Of a DNA stretch of 64,000 nucleotides, positions 11,880-21,148 are shown in pieces. The translations under genes were made by a program, and so were the position numbers. Under the pieces are notes generated by a model that did no database searches, had not been told where the DNA came from, and was given only the letters and a program-made list of their open reading frames with translations. Location of the stretch: positions 107,735,669 through 107,799,668 of the forward strand of contig OX439036.1 of assembly GCA_949317995.1 (NCBI GenBank), read 5' to 3'. The DNA comes from Acholoe squamosa. Its lineage: Eukaryota; Annelida; Polychaeta; Phyllodocida; Polynoidae. Numbering within the stretch: position 1 is the first letter of the stretch; each line of letters opens with the position of its first letter.

Positions 11880-13235
11880 ATGGCGGAGGCTTCAGAAACG
11901 ATAAACTTACCTGTGGAGAAGAGGGATACGGAGGAGATTAAGCGGGAAAAAGGGGTTTTGCTGGAAGTGGTGGACGAGGAAGTGACGCTACGGCAGAGAG
12001 GGGCGGTGAGGCCGGAAGAGATGAATCCGGAGAGACAAGCAGAACCCGCCGATAGAGCATCCCGGGAGGAGGTAACGGACACGGGATATGAGGAACCACG
12101 CGTTAAAGAAAAGGAGCCCTACCTGTGGCCATGGGAGAGGGAGGAGAAACCGGCGGCCTGGAGGTTGAGGCACCCTAAAGGAAAACTGGGTGATGCAAAT
12201 GCCTGGCTGGGGTTCAACCCGGGAAGGGACGATGGCGGAAAGGTGCTTTGGTGGCCGGAGGAGCAGGCGGAGATGAATAACCCAAGGAAGGGGAGCAAGC
12301 GGGCACCGGCCGAGGTTCGCCCCGAAACCGGGAGACGTGCGGAGGAGGCGGATAAGGACGAAGTAGGGGAAGGTGGAGATCTCCGGCAGGGTAGAGGAGT
12401 TATGGGTCGTCCGGAGGATGGCTGGAGAGGAGGTGCCGATGGGGAGAAGGAGGCAAAGGGTAAGCCAGTGGTGAAACCCGCTAAATATGATGGCACCACA
12501 GACCTATCTGACTACCTCAACCACTTCGACCTGTGCGTCAAAGTAAACGGATGGAAGCCAGAGGAGGCGGGTATGTTCCTAGGTCTGAGTCTGTCGGGGG
12601 CAGCCCGGAGATTGTTGACGGGAAGGAAACCAGCCACGCCGGAGGGGTATGAGGAGTTAAGAAGGGCACTCGTGGAAAGGTTTGAGCCTACTAATCAGGA
12701 AGAGATCTACAAAGCGTTCCTCCGCACTAGGGTCCGGCGAAAGGGGGAGGGACTGCAAGAGTTACAGGAAGAACTGAAAAAGTACACTAAGTTAGCATAT
12801 CCGGAGGCAGACGCCCGGACGACAGACACCTTAGCGCTCGATAGATTCCTATTGTGCCTCGACAATCCACTCAGGCAGTGGGTGTATCAGTCAACACCGA
12901 AAGATTTACAATCCGCAGTAATGACGGCGGTGGGAGCGGAGGCGTACTTACAAGTGGAGCAGGAGAATATCCACAAAGTGCGGGCGGCGGATGCGTCAGT
13001 AAATGAACACCTCAAGTCCAACAAGGAGGAAATGAGCAAAATGGCGGAGTTGATGGAGCGGTTAGTTCAAAGGCTGGATGATCCGGCGGTGTTGGGGAGG
13101 AAGAAAAAGCCAAGCAGTGGTGCTTGCTTCGGATGCGGACAGGAAGGCCATTTCAAGCGAGAATGCCCAAATATCAAGGCCAAGGAGGCATCCAGGCCGG
13201 TGAGCGAACAGGCTAGTCCGGCGGCGGGAAACTAG
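11880..13235 (+). CDS. Gag polyprotein, element 1
   Basis: A 451-residue structural protein expected to form the virus-like particle and bind the element RNA. I start it at the ATG at 11880 (AAGATGG, good context); the frame is open a little further upstream but without ATG. Residues 1 to about 195 are highly charged and low-complexity. About 200-330 is the retrotransposon Gag core (PAKYDGTTDLSDYLNHFDL region). A CCHC zinc knuckle follows with C416, C419, H424 and C429 (C-x2-C-x4-H-x4-C), the usual RNA-binding module. The stop codon TAG at 13233 comes directly after a GGGAAAC slippery heptamer, so a fraction of ribosomes should pass into pol. Confidence 0.92.
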   Translation: MAEASETINLPVEKRDTEEIKREKGVLLEVVDEEVTLRQRGAVRPEEMNPERQAEPADRASREEVTDTGYEEPRVKEKEPYLWPWEREEKPAAWRLRHPKGKLGDANAWLGFNPGRDDGGKVLWWPEEQAEMNNPRKGSKRAPAEVRPETGRRAEEADKDEVGEGGDLRQGRGVMGRPEDGWRGGADGEKEAKGKPVVKPAKYDGTTDLSDYLNHFDLCVKVNGWKPEEAGMFLGLSLSGAARRLLTGRKPATPEGYEELRRALVERFEPTNQEEIYKAFLRTRVRRKGEGLQELQEELKKYTKLAYPEADARTTDTLALDRFLLCLDNPLRQWVYQSTPKDLQSAVMTAVGAEAYLQVEQENIHKVRAADASVNEHLKSNKEEMSKMAELMERLVQRLDDPAVLGRKKKPSSGACFGCGQEGHFKRECPNIKAKEASRPVSEQASPAAGN

Positions 13236-13282
13236 AATCGACCTATACTAAAGGCCAAGTACAGGTCGAGGGAAGTGGGCCT
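13226..13282 (+). promoter_or_regulatory. -1 ribosomal frameshift signal (GGGAAAC plus pseudoknot)
   Basis: In the gag frame the heptamer reads G GGA AAC at 13226-13232, the X XXY YYZ form, immediately before the gag TAG. A 5-nt spacer follows. Stem 1 is TCGACCT (13238-13244) with AGGTCGA (13263-13269), seven perfect pairs. Stem 2 is AGGCC in its loop (13252-13256) with GGCCT downstream (13278-13282), five perfect pairs, giving an H-type pseudoknot. The pol frame is -1 to gag and is open from 13217, so the signal joins the two frames. G GGA AAC is a heptamer known from some retroviruses. Confidence 0.85.
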
Positions 13283-16200
13283 ATCAATGTGATACAGGGC
13301 CGCCGAGAGAGAGGCGGAGGAGGATTGATAGTAGAGGGTCGGCTGGCAGGGGCCCCCATCCAATTGCTGGTGGACACTGGTGCGTCGCTTAATCTGGTCT
13401 CCGAAGGATGGTGGAGCAGGTGGGGCGGACGGGGACGCCTGGGGGAAACGGCGGAGAAGATCTACTCCGTCGACGGGCGGCCTATGGACATAAAAGGGGA
13501 AGTGTACACAGAGCTGGAAATCGGGAGGCGCACTATCAATGTGCGTTTCGTAGTCAGCGACACCGGGACGGAGGGAATCCTGGGGGCGGAGTTCCTCCGC
13601 ACCAACAAACTAATGGTCGACGTAGCAAAAGGGCGCCTAGTGTGGACAGAGGAGGATTCCGTGTGCCGAATCGTCAGCACCCGAGCGGCGGTGCTGGGAT
13701 CCGGACAGGAGGCCATGCTAGAGGGAACTCTAGCCGGACCCTGGCAACAGGGGGACGACGGGATGATTGAAGGGATGGCCGGACACAAGGGTGAACCGAG
13801 CTTCCTGGTGGGGCGGGGGCTGGTATGCCCCGAGGGGAGGGCAACTTGGGTCAGGGTGCTCAATCCCGGTCCTGAGCCAGTGGTGATATATAGAGACATG
13901 ACTCTAGGGGCCATTCAACGAGTGGAGTGCAGAGGCGGAGGCGAGACAGTGGCCGGAGAGGGATGGTGCCGGATGGTGGAGAGAGGTGAGCCGGAGGAGC
14001 TAAAGTGTTTGGTGGACGGGTTAGTGAGCGGGACGGAGGCTCACCGTAGAAAGGAGCTTGCACGGCTTATAAGGAAACACCTGGGGGCATTTCAGAGGCA
14101 TAAGGGCGACAAAGGGCACACTCAATTGGCCAAGCATAGGATTGATACGGGGGTACATCCACCTATCAAACAACCGCCGAGGCGATTGGCACCCCATAGA
14201 CGAGAGGCGGTAGAAGAGGAGGTGGAGAAGATGTTGGAAGCCGGAGTGATTGAGCCATCCACTAGCCCGTGGGCTTCTCCGGTGGTCCTAGTAAGAAAAA
14301 AAGATGGTACCACTCGCTTCTGCGTGGACTACCGGAGGCTCAACGCCGCCACCGTGAAGGATGCTTATCCCCTGCCTAGAGTGGAAGATTGTCTCGATAC
14401 CATGGCGGGGGCCGCGTGGTTTTCGTCAGTGGATCTGGCCAGCGGCTACTGGCAGTTGGATATAGAGGAGGGGGATAAAGAGAAAACAGCATTCACGACA
14501 CACCGGGGGCTGTTCCAATTCCGGAGAATGCCCTTCGGTTTGTGCAATGCGCCAGGCACCTTTGAGAGGGTGATGGAAGTGGCCATGAGGGGACTACAGT
14601 GGAAAACTTGTTTGGTCTATCTAGACGACATAGTCGTATTCTCCGCCACCTTCGAGGAGCATCTTGGCCGGCTTGGGGAGGTACTTCAAAGGCTGGAGGA
14701 TGCTGGGCTTAAGATCAAGCCCTCCAAATGCCAGTTGGCTCGCCGCAGAGTGTTATTCCTGGGCCACCAAGTGAGTGAGGCGGGGGTAGAGACGGATCCG
14801 GAAAAGATAGAGGCGGTGCAGTCGTGGCCCACTCCGACCACGGTGACGGAGGTCCGGAGTTTTCTGGGGCTAGCCGGCTACTACAGGACCTTCGTTCCTG
14901 AGTTCTCTACGAGGGCTAAGCCACTGAGCGCGCTGGCCGAGAAAGGGAGGACGTTCCGGTGGTCGGAGGAATGCGAGGCCTCATTCCAAGACCTAAAAAA
15001 GAGACTAACCGAGGCCCCTATCCTGGCTTTCCCCCAGGCGGAGGGACAGCTTACCTTAGACACCGACGCCAGTGACACAGGCCTCGGAGTGGTACTGTCC
15101 CAGGAGCAGACGGGGGTAGAGAGGGTCCTAGCCTATGGCAGCCGCACTCTCAGCAGGCCGGAGCGTAACTATTGCGTTACAAGGAGGGAGCTGCTGGCTA
15201 TAGTCTTTGGCCTCAGGAAATTCAAGCATTACCTAATAGGGAGGAGGGTGGTAGTCCGAACAGATCATGCCTCCCTGCGGTGGCTGTTGGAGTTCAAGGA
15301 GCCGGAGGGCCAGCTGGCTCGATGGCTGCAGATTATAAGTACTTACGACATAGTGGTGCAGCATAGGCCGGGAAAACTACATGGGAATGCGGATGGGCTG
15401 TCCAGGAAGCCCTGCAAGCAATGTGGGCGAGAGGATGAGGAGGAGCTACTGCATTGCCGGGTTTTCACAAGGTCTCAACGCCAGGAGATGGTTCGGGGGG
15501 CGCCTCCGGCGGCGGGGGACTCCACTCCGCCGGCAGGGAGAGAGTGGGGCACACTCCAAGCGGAGGACGCTGTGCTGACTCAGGTCAGAGCATGGGTGAA
15601 CGGGGAGGCGACCACCACAGAGGAGGAAAGAAGGACCTGGGGCTATGAGCTGAGAGCCTGGCATGCCCAATTGGGGCGCATGAGTATAGAAAAAGGGATA
15701 CTGGGCCGGTGGTGGGAAGGTGCGGCGGGGGAACGATGCTTCCAAATTGCTGTACCCACCCTGAGCAGGAATGATGTGCTCAGGGAGGTCCACGGAGAAC
15801 CCTTGGCGGGGCATCTGGGCCGCAATAAAACCATCCGGCGCCTCCAGACAGGTTACTACTGGCCTGACTTCAGGAGGGAGGTGACCCTGTGGTGCGCCAG
15901 CTGTGAACCCTGTCTCCGGAGGAAGGCGGCTCCACCTCCGCACCGGGCACCAATGGGACATGTGGGTGCCGGACTACCCCTACAGAGGATAGCTCTAGAC
16001 GTGATGGGTCCATTGCCCTTGTCCTCCGCCGGGAACCAATATATTTTGGTGGCGGCGGACTACTTCACTAAATGGACGGAAGCGTACGCTTTACCCAACC
16101 AGGAGGCACCCACGGTGGCCAGGGCTGTGGTGGAGGAGTTCATCTGTAGATTTGGAGCCCCGGCGGAGGTGCACACAGATCAGGGCAAGAACTTCCAGTC

Positions 16201-19200
16201 GGGACTATTCAGGGAAATGGTGGCCTTACTGGAAGTCAGGCAGACCAGAACTTGTTCCTTTAGGCCCCAAAGCGATGGGATGGTGGAGCGGGCCAACCGA
16301 ACAATTGAAATGCTGCTGGCGACTGTGGTGGCGGAGGACCAACGGGACTGGGACCGGCGGCTGCCATTTGTAATGGCGGCGTATCGCTCCTCCGCACACG
16401 CCTCCACGGGATTGTCCCCCAATCTTCTGATGTTGGGGCGGGAAACGGTCATCCCCCTGGATTTGGTTTACCCGCTGGAGCCCAATGTAGGGGGAGGAGT
16501 CGGTTATGTGGCCGAATTACAAACCACCATGACAAAAGCATACTCCGTCGCTAGGGAGGCCCTTGGAAGGTCCCTCTGCAGGCAACAGAGGAACTATGAT
16601 GCAAGAGCCTCGGCAGGCGAATTCGCTGTTGGGGGCAGGGTCTTCTACTACCACCCTCTCCGGAAGAGGGGACTGACACCTAAACTCCAGAGTTATTGGA
16701 CAGGCCCATGGGAGATAGTGGGGCGCTTAGGGGAGGCGGTGTATAAAATTAAAAAGGGTAAAACTACCAGGGTAGTCCATTACGACGCCCTAAAACTGGC
16801 CCCGGCGCGGGCCACGGCGGAGGATGTTCCCATGGAGGATGAAACAAGGGAGGCCGAGCCCCTATCTTCGGACAATTCAGACGAGGAGGAAGGAGGATCC
16901 GGAGGGGGCACCATCCGGCTGGTTCAGGTGACCCCGGGGACTGGAGCTGACCGGGAGGCGAAACTGCTGACCTGCAAAGAGAAAAAGAGACATCAAATAA
17001 CTGAAACCTGTAAGGGAGGGGCAGCGGATAATGGAAATCGGAAAGAAGGTCTGCGGAGGAGTGCACCGAAGCCTGCCGGAACCAGCGCAGCCCGGGCCGT
17101 CAGACTGGCGCCTCAACTGGATACTTACCTTGGGGCGGAGTGGAGGAGCTGCAAAAGCAAGATGAGTCAAGAAGGCCGCGACTGGTGCGATGTATGGCTG
17201 GAAAATGAAAAAAGGTTGAAGGAAGAAGCCGAAATGTCACATTGGAGGGGGGTAGAACCAGAGGAGGACCCTCCCTACGAGGAATGGTCCCTCCCCGAGA
17301 TGGGCGAGTCGGATGAAGAGGGGGTGAGTGATGAGAGTGAGTTGGCCCACAGAAGGCGGAACCATGGCCAAAACGAGGAAATCAGGGCAGAAAGGTTAAG
17401 GAGGGCGGCGGATCCTGGCCGGAGGAGAATCAGGGAGAAGCATAGGGAAAGATGGTTTATTTACGAAATGATCGAGGAAGCCATCTACAACAACCATGAA
17501 AACGAAGAGAGGGAAGCCAGGAGGGTTGGACGCTGCAGAACAGCCATGACGAAGGGGAGGTCGGGAGGCCAGGCTCCAAATTCCTCGACGGCAGGCGGTG
17601 AGGCCGGCCGGCCGGCGGCCGGAGCGCCGCCTAGCGGAGCAGGGCCGGAGAGGCGGGAGTCACTAAGCAACCCTCATAACAGGTTCTCCCCAATAAAAGG
17701 CGGGGGAAGGACCGTTAACGGTCAGTCTACAATGCAGGCCGGAGATGACACGCGGTTGGTGGTTCTAAGAGGGACAAGGCCCAAGGGTGAATCGAGTCGG
17801 GGTAGAAATGCTGGTGGAGGGTCAAAGAAAGTGTCTTCCACAGTGTCCAGCCACTCCCGGGAGGGCTCCACACGCTCAAGACACAGGGAGAGTCGGCGGA
17901 GGAGGAGGGAGAGAGAAAGATCTTCCGGCCACTCCTCCTCTAGCCGCTCCACTAGTGGCCACAGAAGGGACGGAGTGTCTGCCCGGACGGAGGCAGCCAG
18001 ACATGGGAGGAGGGACTCGGAGAGCCGGAGTCGGAGTGGGAGCTATCGTAGGCGGAGGTCCTCGGCTGACCGCGGATCACGTTCCCACGGCTCACAGCAG
18101 GCACGTGAGAGCGGAGGCGCCAATGGCGACAACGGTGTCCGGAGTAAGGCTATGATGCAATCGGGGGTTTCCCACGGCGTGGTGACGGAGGGTGGCCTGA
18201 CCCAGGGGACGGTGATTGGAGGAGTAGGAAGAGGGGGCGTGACCACCGGGGGGAATATAAGGGAGCGCTATCCGCCTCACCCTTCAATTCCTGTTAGCCT
18301 ATGGACAACGCCACAACTAGTAATGCCTGTCTTCAAAAACAGAGACCAGAAGCCGGTCCCCACGGAGTGGGTGGACGGGGTGGAGCTGCCGAAGTATCGG
18401 TGCGAGATCTGCCGGAAAAGGGGGGACTCCAAGCAGTGGTACTTCATGAGATCCGATGGGATGAACCGCCATCTCCGCACTCACGACGAGATGCAAGAGG
18501 GCTACCAGTGCCCTAAGTGTGAGTACATGGTAGCCAAGATCCGGGTGGATGATCTCCGGCGACACATCACGCGTATCCACCCAGAGCTGGAGGACTGGCA
18601 GCCGCCGGAGGAGTGCAGGATGCTACCGGTGGGCCGGGCAACGGAGGCGGGAGGATCCTTGGCGGACAGTAGCCTTGTGGCTGCCCCAGCTAGCCCGGAG
18701 GAAGCTGTCAGGCTCACCACCACAAAGAGGAAGAGGGGGAGTGCGGTGGCCAAGAAAAAGAAACCGGTAAACGCCGCCTCCAAGCCCGGGGTCCCCCCGC
18801 CGCAGCAGGGCACCTCGGCGGGTGGAGGGGGTGCGGGGGACAGCCCCAGCGGATCTACATTCAGCGGCATGGCGTCGCCGGGAATAACGTTGGAGGAGGA
18901 GACGGAGGCTGCTGTCGCCTCCAAATACTTGGAGCAATTGCTGGGATTCCGCGTGGAGGGGACCAGCACACCCCAGAGCTGTCTCTCCGTCAGGTCCACC
19001 CGGAGTATGTCAGGGAAGGGGGTCAAGAGGGCCTTCGAGCCGGAGGGGGGGGAGGAATCGGCGGAAAAGAGGAAGAGACAATCCCCACGGGGTAAGGAGC
19101 GGCAGGCGGAGGAGGAAGCGGGACCCTCCACCCCGCCACTGGCCACGGGGATACCCGACCTGACACCTCTACTGAGCGGGGGGGAGGTGGAAATAGACGA

Positions 19201-20851
19201 GGAAATGGCGGGGAAACTGAAGTTCGTCATAGGATTACTGGTAGAGAGATATGGACAGGCGGGGGAGACCCCCACCAAGACTCTGTTACGAATGCAACAG
19301 GAGGTGCCTCTAGGGGAAGTCAATGTGAGAGCCCTGGAGGCGGAGTACGAGGAAACCAAGAAAGACACTCCGACCTCCCGAACCTCCATAAAGTCGGCTG
19401 CCTACGAGGACATCTCCGCCACGAGTGGGGAGGACGGAGAGAGCTTGGGACTAGGGGGAAATGGGCTGGACTCTAGCCCCGAGAAGCAGCCCCCTTACGA
19501 ACTAGTTAACAAGCCCAAACCCACCCTCTCCGGTGCCAGTCCCGAGACATTGCCCTCCTATGAGGATATGAGTAAACCTTCCCCTAGCAAACCGAAACCC
19601 ATCCTGAAGACAGTTACAATCGTGACGCCTGAGCCGCCGGAGAAGGGTGAGGCGGGGGAGGTGGAAGGGGAGGATGAAACCAGCGAGGAGTCGGAGGAGG
19701 TGGCCATCCCGGCATACGTCCAATCCTGCCCTAAACTGAAAGCCCAGTTCCTGGCCGTACTCAGCGATGCCAAGGAGGAGGAGCGAAAGAAGAAAAGAGA
19801 AATTAAACGGAAAGAGAGAGAGGAGGCGGAGAGGAAGGCCAGAGAGGCTGAGGAGCGCCGGAAGGCGGAAGAGGAACAGCGGAGAAAGGAGGAGGAGGAG
19901 AGGAAGGCCAAAGAGGCGGAGAAAGAAAGACTGAGGAAAGAGATGGAAACTAAAAGTAAAAGCCCTAAAGGAAAAGGGGCGGGAAAGTCTACGAGGAAGT
20001 TCAGCCTGGAGGGAGTGTTAAAAGAGGCGGAGGAGGAGGCCATACAGAACCGATCCATGGATGAGGGTACCGCCCAATTAATGAGTAAATTTCAATCGTG
20101 TTCCGTAGGGACACCGGTGAAGGAGAAAGGACAGGCGGAGAAGAAGGTACCGAAGACCCCCCTCGTAGAGCCGGGGACCTTATTTGCTCTACCCAAGTTG
20201 GATAGGTACCCCCGATCCGTGACTGTGGGGTTGGACGGGTTAGTCCTTTGCTCGCCCAAGGGGGAATTCTTGCTGCAAGTAGAAGTGGGGGAGGAGAGTG
20301 GACGGGCGGAGACTATGGTGATGGTGCCGGAGGGGGTCGAGACGGTGGTCGGAGGGCCTGGGGATCCGGAGCCCCTACCCAACACTGAGACAGACCGAGT
20401 GATTGTAATAACCGGATTACCTATAGGAGATATGGGGGAAGGGGGAATAGCCAGCACTGAGGGGTTGGCGGGGGTAGAGGAGGTGCACCGCCTGCTGCTA
20501 GATCAACAAGGAGATAAAGCGGGTGACAATAGGGACGAGGAGGCGGAGGAGGATGGGGCTATGCCATGGCATTCGGATTTTACCGGGCCGGAGGCCCTCA
20601 AGGAACACTCTAGACGACTGGGGCAGCCTCGGACCCTAGGACCTGAGATGAGGGTTATACCCGGGGGACTGCAATCTTCCTCCATTCACACTCTCCCCAA
20701 TGGGGATATTGAACTGGTCCATGTTACCCGGACCCGTTATGGCCGTGATCAGAAGGGATGCTGCAGCCGCTGCGGACAGCGGTGGCCAAAGACGTCGGCG
20801 GCGCGGACGACCAAGGCTGGAACCAATGAGGGCGGCGACAAGACAGCCTGA
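13232..20851 (+). CDS. Pol polyprotein with long C-terminal extension, element 1
   Basis: One open frame of about 2,540 codons, entered from gag by frameshift. The first in-frame GTG at 13289 is numbered residue 1 here only for reference and is not proposed as a start. Protease: DTGA at 29-32, ILGAEF near 97. Reverse transcriptase: about 290-510 with YLDD at 444-447. RNase H: catalytic aspartate about 593 (TDAS). Integrase: zinc region H835, H842, CASCEPC; catalytic D904, D964, E1000 (35 residues between the last two). The chromodomain-like end is absent; a GPWEIV segment is seen near 1150. From about 1175 to the stop at 20851 the frame continues for about 1,340 residues with no similarity to pol that I recognise (see next entry). 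All key catalytic residues are present, so the copy may be active. Confidence 0.95.
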   Translation, partial: LESTYTKGQVQVEGSGPINVIQGRRERGGGGLIVEGRLAGAPIQLLVDTGASLNLVSEGWWSRWGGRGRLGETAEKIYSVDGRPMDIKGEVYTELEIGRRTINVRFVVSDTGTEGILGAEFLRTNKLMVDVAKGRLVWTEEDSVCRIVSTRAAVLGSGQEAMLEGTLAGPWQQGDDGMIEGMAGHKGEPSFLVGRGLVCPEGRATWVRVLNPGPEPVVIYRDMTLGAIQRVECRGGGETVAGEGWCRMVERGEPEELKCLVDGLVSGTEAHRRKELARLIRKHLGAFQRHKGDKGHTQLAKHRIDTGVHPPIKQPPRRLAPHRREAVEEEVEKMLEAGVIEPSTSPWASPVVLVRKKDGTTRFCVDYRRLNAATVKDAYPLPRVEDCLDTMAGAAWFSSVDLASGYWQLDIEEGDKEKTAFTTHRGLFQFRRMPFGLCNAPGTFERVMEVAMRGLQWKTCLVYLDDIVVFSATFEEHLGRLGEVLQRLEDAGLKIKPSKCQLARRRVLFLGHQVSEAGVETDPEKIEAVQSWPTPTTVTEVRSFLGLAGYYRTFVPEFSTRAKPLSALAEKGRTFRWSEECEASFQDLKKRLTEAPILAFPQAEGQLTLDTDASDTGLGVVLSQEQTGVERVLAYGSRTLSRPERNYCVTRRELLAIVFGLRKFKHYLIGRRVVVRTDHASLRWLLEFKEPEGQLARWLQIISTYDIVVQHRPGKLHGNADGLSRKPCKQCGREDEEELLHCRVFTRSQRQEMVRGAPPAAGDSTPPAGREWGTLQAEDAVLTQVRAWVNGEATTTEEERRTWGYELRAWHAQLGRMSIEKGILGRWWEGAAGERCFQIAVPTLSRNDVLREVHGEPLAGHLGRNKTIRRLQTGYYWPDFRREVTLWCASCEPCLRRKAAPPPHRAPMGHVGAGLPLQRIALDVMGPLPLSSAGNQYILVAADYFTKWTEAYALPNQEAPTVARAVVEEFICRFGAPAEVHTDQGKNFQSGLFREMVALLEVRQTRTCSFRPQSDGMVERANRTIEMLLATVVAEDQRDWDRRLPFVMAAYRSSAHASTGLSPNLLMLGRETVIPLDLVYPLEPNVGGGVGYVAELQTTMTKAYSVAREALGRSLCRQQRNYDARASAGEFAVGGRVFYYHPLRKRGLTPKLQSYWTGPWEIVGRLGEAVYKIKKGKTTRVVHYDALKLAPARATAEDVPMEDETREAEPLSSDNSDEEEGGSGGGTIRLVQVTPGTGADREAKLLTCKEKKRHQITETCKGGAADNGNRKEGLRRSAPKPAGTSAARAVRLAPQLDTYLGAEWRSCKSKMSQEGRDWCDVWLENEKRLKEEAEMSHWRGVEPEEDPPYEEWSLPEMGESDEEGVSDESELAHRRRNHGQNEEIRAERLRRAADPGRRRIREKHRERWFIYEMIEEAIYNNHENEEREARRVGRCRTAMTKGRSGGQAPNSSTAGGEAGRPAAGAPPSGAGPERRESLSNPHNRFSPIKGGGRTVNGQSTMQAGDDTRLVVLRGTRPKGESSRGRNAGGGSKKVSSTVSSHSREGSTRSRHRESRRRRRERERSSGHSSSSRSTSGHRRDGVSARTEAARHGRRDSESRSRSGSYRRRRSSADRGSRSHGSQQARESGGANGDNGVRSKAMMQSGVSHGVVTEGGLTQGTVIGGVGRGGVTTGGNIRERYPPHPSIPVSLWTTPQLVMPVFKNRDQKPVPTEWVDGVELPKYRCEICRKRGDSKQWYFMRSDGMNRHLRTHDEMQEGYQCPKCEYMVAKIRVDDLRRHITRIHPELEDWQPPEECRMLPVGRATEAGGSLADSSLVAAPASPEEAVRLTTTKRKRGSAVAKKKKPVNAASKPGVPPPQQGTSAGGGGAGDSPSGSTFSGMASPGITLEEETEAAVASKYLEQLLGFRVEGTSTPQSCLSVRSTRSMSGKGVKRAFEPEGGEESAEKRKRQSPRGKERQAEEEAGPSTPPLATGIPDLTPLLSGGEVEIDEEMAGKLKFVIGLLVERYGQAGETPTKTLLRMQQEVPLGEVNVRALEAEYEETKKDTPTSRTSIKSAAYEDISATSGEDGESLGLGGNGLDSSPEKQPPYELVNKPKPTLSGASPETLPSYEDMSKPSPSKPKPILKTVTIVTPEPPEKGEAGEVEGEDETSEESEEVAIPAYVQSCPKLKAQFLAVLSDAKEEERKKKREIKRKEREEAERKAREAEERRKAEEEQRRKEEEERKAKEAEKERLRKEMETKSKSPKGKGAGKSTRKFSLEGVLKEAEEEAIQNRSMDEGTAQLMSKFQSCSVGTPVKEKGQAEKKVPKTPLVEPGTLFALPKLDRYPRSVTVGLDGLVLCSPKGEFLLQVEVGEESGRAETMVMVPEGVETVVGGPGDPEPLPNTETDRVIVITGLPIGDMGEGGIASTEGLAGVEEVHRLLLDQQGDKAGDNRDEEAEEDGAMPWHSDFTGPEALKEHSRRLGQPRTLGPEMRVIPGGLQSSSIHTLPNGDIELVHVTRTRYGRDQKGCCSRCGQRWPKTSAARTTKAGTNEGGDKTA
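16811..20851 (+). other. Non-canonical C-terminal region of element 1 Pol
   Basis: In-frame with the integrase, residues about 1175-2520. In order: acidic/charged segment; basic helix-forming segment about 1350-1420 (RRRNHGQNEEIRAERLRR region); Ser/Arg-rich tract about 1515-1603 at nt 17830-18095; a C-x2-C-x19-H-x3-H module (C1705, C1708, H1728, H1732) followed at once by C-x2-C-x14-H-x4-H (C1741, C1744, H1759, H1764); a basic patch TTKRKRGSAVAKKKK, like a nuclear localisation signal; a Pro/Ser/Glu-rich part; a highly charged Lys/Glu/Arg helix about 2152-2225; and a Cys-rich tail (CCSRCGQ). No signal peptide or membrane span, so it is not an envelope. Function unknown; nucleic-acid binding or nuclear import is an inference. 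Confidence 0.75.
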
Positions 20852-21148
20852 GGCGAACGGGCGAAGAATGTCTGCCGGATCCAGACGAAATGACGTCGTA
20901 TTATTGTATAAAAGTTGTTGTTATGGTTATACTCCGCATAGGGGACGGCGGATTCGGTTTACTTAGTAGTTAATGCCGCCTACAGAGGAGGTTTAAGTAG
21001 GATTTACTGTGTGTATGTTATGTGTAGCTATTTACTTAAACGCCCAGGGGCCATGGCGTGGCAGGATTATTCAAAATTGGAAACCCATCTGCAGGAGGGT
21101 AATATCACACTCTTTCTCCCGGTAAGGCTATAGATTAGTTGGGGAGAG
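20852..21148 (+). other. 3' untranslated tract and polypurine tract, element 1
   Basis: 297 nt between the pol stop and the right LTR. It contains TGACGTCG at 20891-20898 closely followed by TATAAAAG at 20907-20914, an arrangement that could be a promoter but may be chance. The tract ends in GGGGAGAG (21141-21148), the expected plus-strand primer site directly before TGTGGCGG of the LTR. Confidence 0.7.

Noticed and set aside
13289..13291. Pol starting independently at 13289
   Set aside because: The codon is GTG, not ATG, and the frame is open upstream to 13217 across the slippery site; frameshift entry explains it better.
16811..20851. Envelope gene fused to pol in element 1
   Set aside because: No signal peptide, no hydrophobic membrane span, no glycosylation-rich ectodomain; composition is charged and RS-rich.
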